Shown here piece by piece: positions 10,517 through 19,676 of a stretch of DNA of 64,000 bases. Positions within the stretch are counted from its first letter, which is position 1; each line of letters opens with the position of its first letter. A program made the position numbers and the translations under genes. A model generated the notes under the pieces. It was not told the origin of the DNA and searched no databases. It was given only the letters and a program-made list of their open reading frames with translations. The stretch lies in contig NZ_MTQD01000005.1 of NCBI RefSeq assembly GCF_001974875.1, forward strand, positions 124,001-188,000, read 5' to 3'. This DNA comes from Pseudoalteromonas sp. EB27. GTDB lineage: Bacteria; Pseudomonadota; Gammaproteobacteria; Enterobacterales; Alteromonadaceae.

Positions 10517-11663
10517 TTATTAACTCCGCCACAGCATTGGCTGCTTGTTCACTGGCATTTAATCTAATTTTTTCATGAATAGCTAAAAAGCGTGCTTTTA
10601 GCTCAATGTTATCTGTATTAAGCATAGGAGTAAGCGCATTTGTTAAATTAGCCACATTACACTCACTTTGTAAAAACTCAGGTACTAGCTCTTCGTCGGC
10701 TAATAAATTAGGCAGCGAAAAGTACTTAATATTAAACGTAAATAAGGTTTTAAAAATCCAATAGCTTAAAGGCTTTATTTTATAGCCCACTACCATTGGC
10801 TTTTTATAAAGCATGCCTTCAAGTGTTGCGGTGCCCGACGCTAATAAAATAGCATCAGCAGCTTGCATAGCTAATTTTGATTGTCCATCAAGCAGGTTAA
10901 CATTAAGGTTTGGCGCGGTAGCATTTAATATATCAGTAAACTGCGCTTTGCGTTTTTCGTTAACCAGTGGCACCACAACTTTAAGATTTGGGTTTTTAGC
11001 TTGCAACTGCGCGGCTGTTTTAATGTAAGTTTCACTTAGCAAACCAACTTCAGATCCTCGACTACCAGGTAGCAACGCCAGTACTTTGTCATCAAGGCTT
11101 AAGCCGAGTTCTGCACGTGCTTTACTATCGTCGTGCTCAAGCGCTATATCGTCAGCCAAAGTATGCCCTACAAATGTACATGGCACTTGGTGTTTATCAT
11201 AAAATTCTTTTTCGAATGGTAATAACGCCAACACTAAGTTAGTCGCTGCACTAATTGTATGAATACGCTTTTCGCGCCACGCCCAAACAGACGGACTTAC
11301 ATACTGTACGGTTTTAATGCCCGCATCTTTAAGTGGTTTTTCTACACGTAAGTTAAAGTCGGGTGCGTCTATACCTATAAATACATCAGGTGGATTATCT
11401 ACAAAATGCTGCACGAGTTGTTTACGTATTTTAAGCAAACGCGGCAAACGACCAAGTACCTCAACAAGTCCCATTACCGAAAGCTCATCCATGTCGTAAA
11501 GTGTTTTACAGCCTTGCGCTTGCATTTTAGGCCCAGCTATACCTTCAAAAATAGCGTCCGGAAAGTGTTTTTTAAGGGCTTTAATTAAGCCTTCGCCTAA
11601 AATATCGCCCGACAGTTCACCTGCCACAATACCAATTCGTAGTTGTTTTTTATCTTCATTCAT
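10506..11663 (-). CDS. lpxB: Lipid-A-disaccharide synthase
   Basis: 385 residues, a GT-B glycosyltransferase of family 19. It condenses UDP-diacylglucosamine with lipid X to form the lipid A disaccharide at the inner face of the inner membrane. Characteristic segments are [10 protein letters not shown] near the N-terminus and [10 protein letters not shown] in the middle. In E. coli it directly follows lpxA. Here lpxA ends 7.2 kb away, behind a terminator and the cyd operon, so lpxB must start from the intergenic region 11664-11964 and leads an lpxB-rnhB-dnaE-accA unit. Confidence 0.96.
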   Translation of the reverse strand: MNEDKKQLRIGIVAGELSGDILGEGLIKALKKHFPDAIFEGIAGPKMQAQGCKTLYDMDELSVMGLVEVLGRLPRLLKIRKQLVQHFVDNPPDVFIGIDAPDFNLRVEKPLKDAGIKTVQYVSPSVWAWREKRIHTISAATNLVLALLPFEKEFYDKHQVPCTFVGHTLADDIALEHDDSKARAELGLSLDDKVLALLPGSRGSEVGLLSETYIKTAAQLQAKNPNLKVVVPLVNEKRKAQFTDILNATAPNLNVNLLDGQSKLAMQAADAILLASGTATLEGMLYKKPMVVGYKIKPLSYWIFKTLFTFNIKYFSLPNLLADEELVPEFLQSECNVANLTNALTPMLNTDNIELKARFLAIHEKIRLNASEQAANAVAELINAN

Positions 11664-11840
11664 TTGATTTTATTTCACAAGTAAACCAGGCGTTCATGAG
11701 TATTAGTTTACCGTGTTTTACTGTTTGGTTAAACGCTTTAAATAACTGGTTTTTTATCATTAAATTTAATTTATTGTATTGTTTGTTTTTAATACTGATG
11801 TAGCATATAAAATATATATTAAGTTTTACTAATATACATA

Positions 11841-11871
11841 TTGACAAAAATTGCACAAACGTAAATAATAT
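11841..11871 (+). promoter_or_regulatory. Candidate sigma-70 promoter of cydA
   Basis: Consensus -35 TTGACA (11841-11846) and -10 TAATAT (11866-11871), with a somewhat long 19-bp spacer. The -10 is followed five bases later by the 24-bp palindrome, so a protein bound there would block initiation. The leader to the cydA ATG would be about 85 nt. Confidence 0.45.
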
Positions 11872-11875
11872 TACA

Positions 11876-11899
11876 AACTTTCAGTAATTACTGAAAGTT
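11876..11899. promoter_or_regulatory. Perfect 24-bp palindrome, candidate operator of the cyd operon
   Basis: The half-site AACTTTCAGTAA (11876-11887) is followed immediately by its exact reverse complement (11888-11899), with no mismatch. There is no T-run, so it is not a terminator. It lies just downstream of the candidate -10 of cydA, a typical repressor site. It does not match the FNR (TTGAT-N4-ATCAA) or NsrR consensus I know. The binding protein is unknown. Confidence 0.55.
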
Positions 11900-11911
11900 C
11901 ATTAAATATTA
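11897..11911 (+). promoter_or_regulatory. Candidate ArcA box upstream of cydA
   Basis: GTTCATTAAATATTA matches 13 of 15 positions of the ArcA-P consensus GTTAATTAAATGTTA. ArcA activation of cydAB is established in E. coli. The site would lie downstream of the proposed start point, which is unusual for an activator, and AT-rich sequence gives such matches by chance, so confidence is low. Confidence 0.3.
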
Positions 11912-11964
11912 ACTTTACCAATTAAATATTGTCCTGTTAATCCGTCACTCTCAAGGAGCCAATA

Positions 11965-13548
11965 ATGATAGATGAAACCTTTGTGGATCTATCGCGATTA
12001 CAGTTTGCTGTTACCGCTCTCTTTCATTTCTTATTCGTACCGTTAACTATAGGTATGACCTGGATTTTAGTTATTATGGAATCGGTTTATGTTATGACCG
12101 GCCGCGAAATTTATCGTGACATGACTAAGTTTTGGGGAAAATTGTTTGGTATTAACTTTGCAATTGGTGTGGCGACAGGCCTTACCATGGAGTTTGAGTT
12201 TGGTACTAACTGGTCTTATTACTCGCATTACGTGGGTGATGTTTTTGGGGCTCCCCTTGCTATTGAAGGTTTAATGGCATTCTTTTTAGAATCGACTTTT
12301 GTAGGTATGTTCTTTTTAGGCTGGGATAGACTCTCTAAACGCCAACATTTAGGTGCAACCTTTTTAATGGCTATTGGTACCAATATGTCGGCGCTGTGGA
12401 TTTTAATTGCCAACGGCTGGATGCAAAACCCAGTAGGTGCTGAATTTAACTATCAAACCATGCGCATGGAAATGACAAGCTTTGCAGAGCTTGTATTTAA
12501 CCCTGTAGCACAAGTTAAGTTTATTCATACTGTATCGGCAGGCTATGTAGCTGCATCTATGTTTGTACTGGGCATAAGCAGTTGGTACATATTAAAAGGC
12601 CGTGATTTAGCGTTTGCTAAACGTTCTTTCTCGGTCGCATCGGGCTTTGGTTTAGCGTCAATTTTATGTGTAATTTTACTCGGTGACGAATCAGGCTACG
12701 AGGTAGGTGAAGTTCAAAAAGTAAAACTTGCAACAATTGAAGCTGAGTGGCACACCGAAGAAGCTCCGGCTGCGTTTACCGCATTTGGTTTTCCTGATTC
12801 AGAAGAGCAAGTAACACATGCTGCGGTTAAAATACCTTATGCACTGGGATTAATTGCTACGCGTTCACTTGATGAGCAAGTAACGGGTATTAACGACCTA
12901 GAAAAACAACACGAAGTACGTATTCGCAACGGTATGATTGCTTATGAATACCTTACAAAGCTCAGAAACGGCGAAGATACACCAGAAAATATTGCCAAGT
13001 TTAATTCTATCAAAGACGATTTAGGCTATGGCTTGTTACTTAAGCGCTACACACCTGATGTTGTAGATGCTACCGAAGAGCACATTCAAAAAGCCGTTAA
13101 AGACTCATTCCCTAAAGTAGGCCCTATGTTCTGGTCATTTAGGATTATGGTTGCCTGTGGTGTAGCCATGCTTGGTGTATTTATATTGGCATTTTACTAC
13201 AACGCACATCGCGTTATTGAGCAAAAGCGCTGGTTGTTATGGGCTGCAGTATTGAGCATTCCGCTACCTTGGATAGCTATTGAATTTGGCTGGATAGTTG
13301 CTGAGTATGGCCGTCAACCTTGGGCAATATCTGAAATACTGCCGACCTTTTTAGCGACGTCGTCACTGACAGTAAACGATATTTTAATTAGCTTAACTGG
13401 GTTTATTGTTTTCTACACTGGTTTAGCCATAGTTGAAGGTTGGTTGATGATTCGCTTTGTTAAGCAAGGACCAAGCTCTCTACATACTGGTAAATACCAT
13501 TTTGAATTACCAAACAAAGCTGAGCAAACTAAAGGAGAGCAATCATGA
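11965..13548 (+). CDS. cydA: Cytochrome bd ubiquinol oxidase subunit I
   Basis: 527 residues, close to the long-Q-loop CydA of E. coli. It binds hemes b558, b595 and d, oxidises ubiquinol and reduces O2 to water at the inner membrane. Visible ligand regions are H21 in LFHFLFVP, FIHTVSAGYV for the second His, and the family hallmark GRQPW late in the protein. A long hydrophilic Q-loop sits around residues 250-380. CAAGGAGCC precedes the ATG. First gene of cydABXDC; the cydB start overlaps its stop by four bases. Confidence 0.98.
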   Translation: MIDETFVDLSRLQFAVTALFHFLFVPLTIGMTWILVIMESVYVMTGREIYRDMTKFWGKLFGINFAIGVATGLTMEFEFGTNWSYYSHYVGDVFGAPLAIEGLMAFFLESTFVGMFFLGWDRLSKRQHLGATFLMAIGTNMSALWILIANGWMQNPVGAEFNYQTMRMEMTSFAELVFNPVAQVKFIHTVSAGYVAASMFVLGISSWYILKGRDLAFAKRSFSVASGFGLASILCVILLGDESGYEVGEVQKVKLATIEAEWHTEEAPAAFTAFGFPDSEEQVTHAAVKIPYALGLIATRSLDEQVTGINDLEKQHEVRIRNGMIAYEYLTKLRNGEDTPENIAKFNSIKDDLGYGLLLKRYTPDVVDATEEHIQKAVKDSFPKVGPMFWSFRIMVACGVAMLGVFILAFYYNAHRVIEQKRWLLWAAVLSIPLPWIAIEFGWIVAEYGRQPWAISEILPTFLATSSLTVNDILISLTGFIVFYTGLAIVEGWLMIRFVKQGPSSLHTGKYHFELPNKAEQTKGEQS

Positions 13549-14684
13549 TTTTTGATTATGAAACATTAAAAATGCTTTGGTGGTTGATCATTGGTGTGCT
13601 GCTTATTGGTTTTGCTATTACCGATGGAATGGATATGGGCGTTGCTATGTTGCTTCGCCTAGTTGGTAAAACTGACTCAGAGCGACGTACGGTAATTAAT
13701 ACCATTGGCCCGCACTGGGATGGTAACCAAGTATGGTTTATAACTGCAGGCGGCGCGTTATTTGCAGCGTGGCCTATGGTTTATGCTGCCGCATTTTCGG
13801 GCTTTTACTTTGCCATGATGCTAGTACTATTTGCTTTGTTTTTTAGACCACTTGGATTTGATTACCGCAGTAAAGTAGACTCAAAACGCTGGCGCAACAA
13901 CTGGGATTGGGGCTTGCTTGCAGGCAGCGCGATTCCAGCTCTCGTTTTTGGCGTTGCATTTGGTAATTTATTTTTAGGCGTACCGTTTAATATTGATAAC
14001 CTAATGCGTGTTAGCTACCAAGGCTCATTCTTTGGCTTACTAAACCCATTCGGATTACTTGCTGGCTTAGTCAGTATTACTATGTTGGTTGCTCATGCAG
14101 GTATGTGGTTACAACTTCGTACAGCCGATGCAGTAGCTGAGCGTTCGGGTCAATATGGGCGTTATTCACTAATTGTATTTATTGTGTTATTTGCTGCAGC
14201 TGGCTTTTGGGTTGCTAATTTAACGGGTTATCAAATTGTATCAATGGCTGATACGCAAAGTCATGCAGACCCTTTAGCTAAAGTAGTCACTACAGCGCAA
14301 GGTGCTTGGTTAAGTAATTACAGCGATCGTCCGTGGACAATGACCTTCCCTATTTTAGCCTTTGCAATGGCATTAAGTGCACTTATGTTTTCTAAATTAA
14401 ATAAACCAGCACTTGGACTTATTTCAACAAGCTTAATGTTAATTGGCGTGATTATGACGGCCGGTGTTTCACTGTTCCCATTTATTATGCCATCAAGTAA
14501 TAACCCTAATATTAGCTTAACAATTTGGGATGCAGTATCGAGCCATAAAACGCTCAATGTAATGTTTGTTGCAGTGTGTATTTTTGTTCCACTTATTTTA
14601 GCTTATACCACTTGGTGTTACGTAAAAATGTGGCGCAGAGTAACGGTTGAAGAAATTGAAAACAACACTCACGGTAGCTACTAA
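13545..14684 (+). CDS. cydB: Cytochrome bd ubiquinol oxidase subunit II
   Basis: 379 residues, the E. coli length, with eight or nine predicted membrane helices and the conserved N-terminal region GFAITDGMDMGVAMLL. It is the partner of CydA and helps hold heme d and the oxygen channel. The ATGA overlap with cydA gives translational coupling. The cydX start follows 12 bp after the stop. Confidence 0.98.
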   Translation: MIFDYETLKMLWWLIIGVLLIGFAITDGMDMGVAMLLRLVGKTDSERRTVINTIGPHWDGNQVWFITAGGALFAAWPMVYAAAFSGFYFAMMLVLFALFFRPLGFDYRSKVDSKRWRNNWDWGLLAGSAIPALVFGVAFGNLFLGVPFNIDNLMRVSYQGSFFGLLNPFGLLAGLVSITMLVAHAGMWLQLRTADAVAERSGQYGRYSLIVFIVLFAAAGFWVANLTGYQIVSMADTQSHADPLAKVVTTAQGAWLSNYSDRPWTMTFPILAFAMALSALMFSKLNKPALGLISTSLMLIGVIMTAGVSLFPFIMPSSNNPNISLTIWDAVSSHKTLNVMFVAVCIFVPLILAYTTWCYVKMWRRVTVEEIENNTHGSY

Positions 14685-14696
14685 GGAGACTAAACT

Positions 14697-14861
14697 ATGT
14701 GGTATTTCGCTTGGATTTTAGGTGTACTTTTGGCCTGTACCTTAGGTGTAATAAATGTAATGTGGTACGAATTTCATCAAAATAAAAACAGCATTGCTGA
14801 TGATGAACAAGCCATGCACGATTTATTAAACGATGCTAACAACACAAAAGATGACGACTAA
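14697..14861 (+). CDS. cydX: Cytochrome bd small subunit CydX (YbgT family)
   Basis: A 54-codon gene. The peptide begins MWYFAWILGV, has one membrane helix, and contains the conserved MWYE after it, which matches CydX. CydX stabilises the heme environment of CydAB. AAGGAG at 14683-14688 is a consensus ribosome-binding site eight bases from the ATG. The acidic tail (ending DDD) is longer than in the 37-residue E. coli protein. The cydD start lies inside its 3' end. Confidence 0.95.
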   Translation: MWYFAWILGVLLACTLGVINVMWYEFHQNKNSIADDEQAMHDLLNDANNTKDDD

Positions 14862-16644
14862 CCCCCGACCAGATCGCGCGCAGCAGCAATCACTGCGCGC
14901 TTTTTTAAAGCGTCAAAGTAAACCCGCTGCAGTGTGGTTAAAGTTAAGCATTGCACTGGGTACTTTTAACGCATTACTAATGATTGCGGGTGCTTATTTA
15001 CTTGCGCAAACTATTCACAATGTAATGTTTGAAGGTAATAATTTAGCCCAAGTTACTCATTTATTATGGCCCTTAGCAGGCATTACTCTATTGCGCGCGG
15101 TTTTTTTAGCGTTAAGCGAACGCTTGAGTGCATATGCTGCACTTAAAATAAAATCGGCTATGCGCCAAACACTTCTAAATAAGCTCAGCTTACTTGGGCC
15201 AAGCTATATAGAACAACACGGCCAAGGCGCTACATTAAATACCCTACATAATGGCGTAGAAGCACTCCACGACTATTATGCTAAATACCTACCCGGTGCT
15301 GCTTACAGCGCGCTTATCCCGCTGGCAATATTGGTTGTTATTTTTCCGACAGATTATAAAGCTGGGTTGATATTTTTATTAACCGCCCCGCTCATTCCTT
15401 TTTTCATGATTTTGGTAGGCTCAAAAGCCGAAGCTTTAAACCAAAAACGCTGGAAGCAACTTGCTGTACTGGGCAATTACTTTTTTGACCGCGTACAAGG
15501 TTTAACTCAACTCAAGCTATTTAATGCAACACGTACCGAGCTTAAACAAATAGCTAAAATTTCAGATGATTTTAGACACGCTACACTCGATGTTTTAAAA
15601 ATCGCGTTTTTATCATCATTTGCACTTGAATTTTTAGCCACCATTAGCGTGGCATTAGTCGCAGTAATTATTGGTTTTAGACTGTTTTTTGGCACTCTTG
15701 ATTTTGCTACTGGTTTTGTGGTGCTACTTTTAGCGCCTGAATTTTATTTACCACTGCGCCAGCTAGGTAGCCATTACCATGCACGCTTACAAGGCATTAG
15801 TGCCGCTGCCGATATGGTTGCGATTTTAAATGCACCACTGCCAAATGACGAAAATTCGTCAGTGACTACAAGTACGCTTGAAAACAATTTAACTTTAAAT
15901 GCAATTAACTCCATGAGTATTACCGACCTTAATTTTATATACCCAGATAGTAACGAAGGCATTAAAAATATAAATTTAACACTGCCAAATAAAGGCTTAA
16001 TTGCAGTTGTGGGCAGTAGTGGCTCAGGTAAAAGTACGTTGTTTGATTGCCTATTAGGGTTTCATCCTGAGGTGATTAACCACCTATCTATTAATGATCA
16101 GAGTTTAAGCACAACCGATATTACTTACCTGCAAAATAACATTGCATGGATACCACAAAAAGCGACGCTGTTTTACGACACCATTGCTGCCAACATTAAA
16201 TTGGCCAAACCAACTGCCACACAGCAAGAGCTTGAACATGCAGCAAAGCAAGCTGGTGTGCTTGAATTTATAAATACCCTACCCGATGGTTTTAACACAC
16301 TGATAGGTGAGCAAGGGGAAGGGCTTTCTGGCGGACAAAAGCAACGCATCGCACTCGCACGTGCATTCATAAAACAAGCACCAGTTTTAGTGCTTGATGA
16401 GCCTACAGCGCACCTTGATAGCCAAACAGAGCTGCTTATTCAAGATGCTATTAATGAATACGCTAAAAATAACTTAGTATTAGTCATTGCTCATCGACTA
16501 AATACCGTTAAACATGCCAGCAATATCATCGTTATGCACGATGGAAAAATAGCTGAGCAAGGTCACTTTGAAACACTTGCAGCGCAAAATGGTGCATTTG
16601 CTGATTTATTAAAAACGGCTAAACAAGGGGTTGCGCATGCATAA
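14833..16644 (+). CDS. cydD: Heterodimeric ABC exporter subunit CydD
   Basis: 603 residues from ATG 14833; an alternative ATG at 14851 would give 597. Six-helix membrane domain (about 30-310), then an ABC domain with Walker A GSSGSGKS, signature LSGGQKQR and Walker B VLVLDEPTAHLD. With CydC it forms an inner-membrane transporter needed for bd oxidase assembly, reported to move glutathione/cysteine or heme. It overlaps cydX upstream and cydC downstream, so the five genes form one tight operon. Confidence 0.93.
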   Translation: MLTTQKMTTNPRPDRAQQQSLRAFLKRQSKPAAVWLKLSIALGTFNALLMIAGAYLLAQTIHNVMFEGNNLAQVTHLLWPLAGITLLRAVFLALSERLSAYAALKIKSAMRQTLLNKLSLLGPSYIEQHGQGATLNTLHNGVEALHDYYAKYLPGAAYSALIPLAILVVIFPTDYKAGLIFLLTAPLIPFFMILVGSKAEALNQKRWKQLAVLGNYFFDRVQGLTQLKLFNATRTELKQIAKISDDFRHATLDVLKIAFLSSFALEFLATISVALVAVIIGFRLFFGTLDFATGFVVLLLAPEFYLPLRQLGSHYHARLQGISAAADMVAILNAPLPNDENSSVTTSTLENNLTLNAINSMSITDLNFIYPDSNEGIKNINLTLPNKGLIAVVGSSGSGKSTLFDCLLGFHPEVINHLSINDQSLSTTDITYLQNNIAWIPQKATLFYDTIAANIKLAKPTATQQELEHAAKQAGVLEFINTLPDGFNTLIGEQGEGLSGGQKQRIALARAFIKQAPVLVLDEPTAHLDSQTELLIQDAINEYAKNNLVLVIAHRLNTVKHASNIIVMHDGKIAEQGHFETLAAQNGAFADLLKTAKQGVAHA

Positions 16645-18382
16645 TTTTATTCGCTTATTAAAGCTTTGTGCTCCTCATTATAAAGCTATGCTATTGGGTA
16701 CATTTTTAGCAACGATTACGGTATTAGCTAATGTGGGCTTGTTGGCTATATCTGGCTGGTTTTTAGCGTCAATGGCGGCTGCAGGTCTTGCGGGCGTGCA
16801 AATGAACTACTTTACTCCAGCAGGAACGATTCGGTTTTTAGCAATTGTACGAACTGCATCGCGCTATGGCGAACGCCTAGTTACTCATAACGCCACATTT
16901 TTATTACTAAGTGAAATACGTACCAATGTCTTTGCAACGTTAAGTAAGCTTAACAATGTTGATTTAGCAATGAGCCGCAGCGCCGATTTAGTTAACCGAT
17001 TACAAAACGATGTAGACGCACTCGACAAGTTTTATTTAAACGTTTTACTTCCTATGCTAGTCGCTCTTTTAAGTGTGCCAATCATCATGCTGTTTATGTC
17101 GGTCTATAATGGCAACGTCGCCCTTATTTGCTTTACTGGCATTATACTTATTGGTGTGGTTATACCTGCCCTACTCAGCGCAAAGCTCACTAAAAACAGC
17201 CATAAAGAAACACAACTTAGTGCACAACTTCGCTCTGAGCTTTCAGATACACTCACAGGACTTAGAGAGCTTAGTATTTATCAAGCCCGTTCGCAGCAAC
17301 TTAATAAGTGCGACGAATTAAGCGAGCAGTACAATCAGCAATTATTTATTCGCCACAAAGCACTGGCAAACTCAGATGGGTTAAGCTTATTGGTTGTTCA
17401 ATTAGCGATGCTTGCTAGCATAGTAACCATTGTCCCACTGGTTTACGCAAGCAGTATGGTAAATGTAGAACTTGCTATGTTAAGCCTGTTTGTACTGGCA
17501 AGCTTTGAAAGTGTATTGCTACTACCCAATGCGTTTATAGAGCTTCCTAGTGTATTAAAAGCAGCAGAGCGGTTGTTTACACTTGAAGATAAAGCCGCTA
17601 ACTCACAAGTTAAAGATACACATGTAGACGTTGATGAAAACTTTAGCGCGCAAAACCACACGCTAGCACTTAACAATATTAGCTACCAATATGGTGAGCA
17701 AACAGCGCTTACTAATATCAGTTTTGAGCTAATGCCCCAGCAAAAAGTAGCGATTGTCGGTAGAAGCGGCAGCGGTAAAACAACGCTTGTAAATCTACTT
17801 ACTGGTTTATGGCCTTTACAACAAGGCAGCATAACGCTAAACAATCAAAATAGCGTTGTTGACTTACATTCGTTAAATAATGATATACGCGCAAGTGTGA
17901 TAAATATATTAGCCCAGCAACACCATATTTTTGATGGCACACTGAGTGAAAATTTGCGTTATGCCGTGCCAAATGCAACTAAAGAGCAAATGATTGAAGC
18001 GCTCTCGTTAGCGCAATTAAGCCCGTGGTTTAATGAACTAAAAGAAGGTTTAAAAACACGATTAGGCACTGGCGGGCGTAATGTGTCGCAAGGTCAGTCT
18101 AGACGTATAGCCATTGCACAAGCATTACTTAAAAGCCCAGCTATTTTAGTTCTTGATGAACCAACAGAAGGTCTTGATAATCAGTCTAAGCAAGGGGTAA
18201 TGCAAGCAATAATGCATGTTATGAATAACGCGAGCGTGCTCACAATTACGCACGATCCCGCTCTACTTGCTCAAATGGATAATGTTGTATGGTTGGAAGG
18301 CGGTAAAGTAGTCGCACAAGGCTCTCATAAAGAGCTCAGTGGGGCTTATCCTGGTTATGTTGCGCTAACTACCCGGTTTTAA
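16637..18382 (+). CDS. cydC: Heterodimeric ABC exporter subunit CydC
   Basis: 581 residues from the ATG at 16637, which has GGGG six bases upstream and overlaps cydD by 8 bp; a TTG two codons earlier is less likely. Membrane domain to about 320, then an ABC domain with Walker A GRSGSGKT, an altered signature NVSQGQSRR and Walker B ILVLDEPTEGLD. One canonical and one degenerate signature suggests asymmetric ATP sites. The last 18 bases overlap the convergent RlpA-like gene. Confidence 0.93.
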   Translation: MHNFIRLLKLCAPHYKAMLLGTFLATITVLANVGLLAISGWFLASMAAAGLAGVQMNYFTPAGTIRFLAIVRTASRYGERLVTHNATFLLLSEIRTNVFATLSKLNNVDLAMSRSADLVNRLQNDVDALDKFYLNVLLPMLVALLSVPIIMLFMSVYNGNVALICFTGIILIGVVIPALLSAKLTKNSHKETQLSAQLRSELSDTLTGLRELSIYQARSQQLNKCDELSEQYNQQLFIRHKALANSDGLSLLVVQLAMLASIVTIVPLVYASSMVNVELAMLSLFVLASFESVLLLPNAFIELPSVLKAAERLFTLEDKAANSQVKDTHVDVDENFSAQNHTLALNNISYQYGEQTALTNISFELMPQQKVAIVGRSGSGKTTLVNLLTGLWPLQQGSITLNNQNSVVDLHSLNNDIRASVINILAQQHHIFDGTLSENLRYAVPNATKEQMIEALSLAQLSPWFNELKEGLKTRLGTGGRNVSQGQSRRIAIAQALLKSPAILVLDEPTEGLDNQSKQGVMQAIMHVMNNASVLTITHDPALLAQMDNVVWLEGGKVVAQGSHKELSGAYPGYVALTTRF

Positions 18383-18757
18383 AACCTTTACTGATACATC
18401 AATAACGCCGACCTTAGGGTCGGCTATCTTTTTAAACATACTTTTTGATAAATCAATAATACGACCTCGCACATACGGGCCTCTATCGTTAATTCTTACC
18501 GTGACTGATTTGTTATTGGCTAGATTAGTAACAACCACCGTAGTACCAAAATCGAATTCTAAATGGGCTGCCGTGGCGGCTTGTTGACTAAAGCGCTCTC
18601 CGTTGGCGGTTGTTCTTCCGTGGTATTTATCAGCATAAAAAGATGCTTTCCCAACTTGAGTGATTTCTCCAGCAGATGATTTAACAATAGGCTGGCTACT
18701 ACAAGCGGCTAAAACTGAAGTAATAAAAAGAGTGACTACTAACTTAGGTAAACGCAT
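18365..18757 (-). CDS. Small RlpA-like lipoprotein (double-psi beta-barrel), no SPOR domain
   Basis: 130 residues. A signal peptide with lipobox LAAC (C19) is followed by a DPBB fold (about 35-126) with TANGERF, TAAH and RINDRGPY, typical of RlpA. RlpA proteins act on peptidoglycan at the septum. The C-terminal SPOR domain of classical RlpA is absent. From memory, active P. aeruginosa RlpA uses an Asp three residues after the Glu of the GER motif and a His in TAAH; here the His (H65) is present but the Asp position is Ser57, so lytic activity is doubtful. Its 3' end overlaps cydC tail to tail by 18 bp. Confidence 0.82.
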   Translation of the reverse strand: MRLPKLVVTLFITSVLAACSSQPIVKSSAGEITQVGKASFYADKYHGRTTANGERFSQQAATAAHLEFDFGTTVVVTNLANNKSVTVRINDRGPYVRGRIIDLSKSMFKKIADPKVGVIDVSVKVLKPGS

Positions 18758-18840
18758 AGGACGGCTTTTATTATATAAATTACCCGCATACTAACTCAAT
18801 TACCCTGAGTATTAACTGAATTAGCTTAAAGCAGGGCAAT

Positions 18841-18880
18841 AAAAAACCACCTTCGATTTATCATCTAGGGTGGTTTTTTT
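18841..18880 (-). terminator. Terminator after lpxA
   Basis: Arms AAAAAACCACC (18841-18851) and GGTGGTTTTTT (from 18869) around a 17-base loop, 24 bases past the lpxA stop. It marks the end of the long rpsB-side envelope cluster and shows that lpxB is no longer in the same unit as lpxA. Confidence 0.85.
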
Positions 18881-18903
18881 AATGCTTAAAGCAAACCCGC
18901 GAA

Positions 18904-19674
18904 TTATCTTACGATGCCGCGCTCTGAGTTTTTAACAAAGTCGACCATCAATTTCACAGCAGGATACTTTGCAGCATCTTCACTAAGCGACTCAATAGCT
19001 TCTTCTGCACCTAAGCTTTTACGATAAAATGCTTTGTATGCACGGCGTACAGCCATAATTTCATCACTTTCGAAACCACGACGCTTCATGCCTTCTTTAT
19101 TGATAGCTGCAGGACCTGCAGGCATACCAATGGTAGTAACAAATGGTGGTACATCTTTGTTAACACCTGAATACATACCAATAAAGGCATGTGCACCAAT
19201 TTTACAAAACTGATGAACACCCGAATTACCACCAAGGATAACCCAATCGCCTACATGTACATGGCCGGCCACACTTGCGTTGTTAGCAAAAATTACGTTA
19301 TCGCCAATTACCGCGTCATGTGCAACGTGTGTATAAGCCATAAACAAATTATTACTACCAATTTTAGTAACACCTTGGTCTTGAATCGTACCACGGTGAA
19401 TAGTGGCACATTCACGGATAACGTTGTTATCACCCATGATTAATGTAGTTGGCTCGTTATTGTATTTTTTGTCTTGGCAGGCTTCGCCTACAGACGCAAA
19501 TTGAAAAATATGATTGCCAGAGCCAATAGTTGACGGCCCTTTAACAACAACGTGAGACTCAATAATACAGTTATCACCGATAACAACATCATTGCCAATA
19601 TAACTATACGGACCAACTGAGACATTGTTGCCTAGTTTAGCGCCAGGTTCGATTATTGCTGTAGAATGGATCAC
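18904..19674 (-). CDS. lpxA: UDP-N-acetylglucosamine acyltransferase (lipid A step 1)
   Basis: 256 residues from GTG 19674. It transfers a 3-hydroxyacyl chain from ACP to the 3-OH of UDP-GlcNAc in the cytoplasm. The sequence is a left-handed beta-helix built from hexapeptide repeats, with the catalytic His region in AYTHVAHDAVIG and the conserved C-terminal helical domain. The frame extends to 19698, but the GTG at 19674 gives the family N-terminus (IHSTAIIEPGA), has GAGAG about nine bases upstream, and starts two bases after the fabZ stop. Last gene of its cluster. Confidence 0.96.
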   Translation of the reverse strand: MIHSTAIIEPGAKLGNNVSVGPYSYIGNDVVIGDNCIIESHVVVKGPSTIGSGNHIFQFASVGEACQDKKYNNEPTTLIMGDNNVIRECATIHRGTIQDQGVTKIGSNNLFMAYTHVAHDAVIGDNVIFANNASVAGHVHVGDWVILGGNSGVHQFCKIGAHAFIGMYSGVNKDVPPFVTTIGMPAGPAAINKEGMKRRGFESDEIMAVRRAYKAFYRKSLGAEEAIESLSEDAAKYPAVKLMVDFVKNSERGIVR

Positions 19675-19676
19675 TA

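Larger units (their letters stand above)
11664..11964. other. Divergent intergenic region lpxB / cydA
   Basis: 301 bp, very AT-rich, holding the start signals for lpxB (leftward) and cydA (rightward). The cydA-proximal half contains the promoter, perfect palindrome and ArcA-like box listed separately. The lpxB-proximal half contains only poor hexamer matches. A 66-codon minus-strand frame (11656-11856) overlaps it but has the composition of translated AT-rich spacer. Confidence 0.6.

Noticed and set aside
11656..11856. 66-codon minus-strand frame upstream of lpxB
   Set aside because: Rich in Ile, Asn, Lys and Phe as expected from AT-rich spacer, no ribosome-binding site, no recognisable motif, and it overlaps the lpxB start region.
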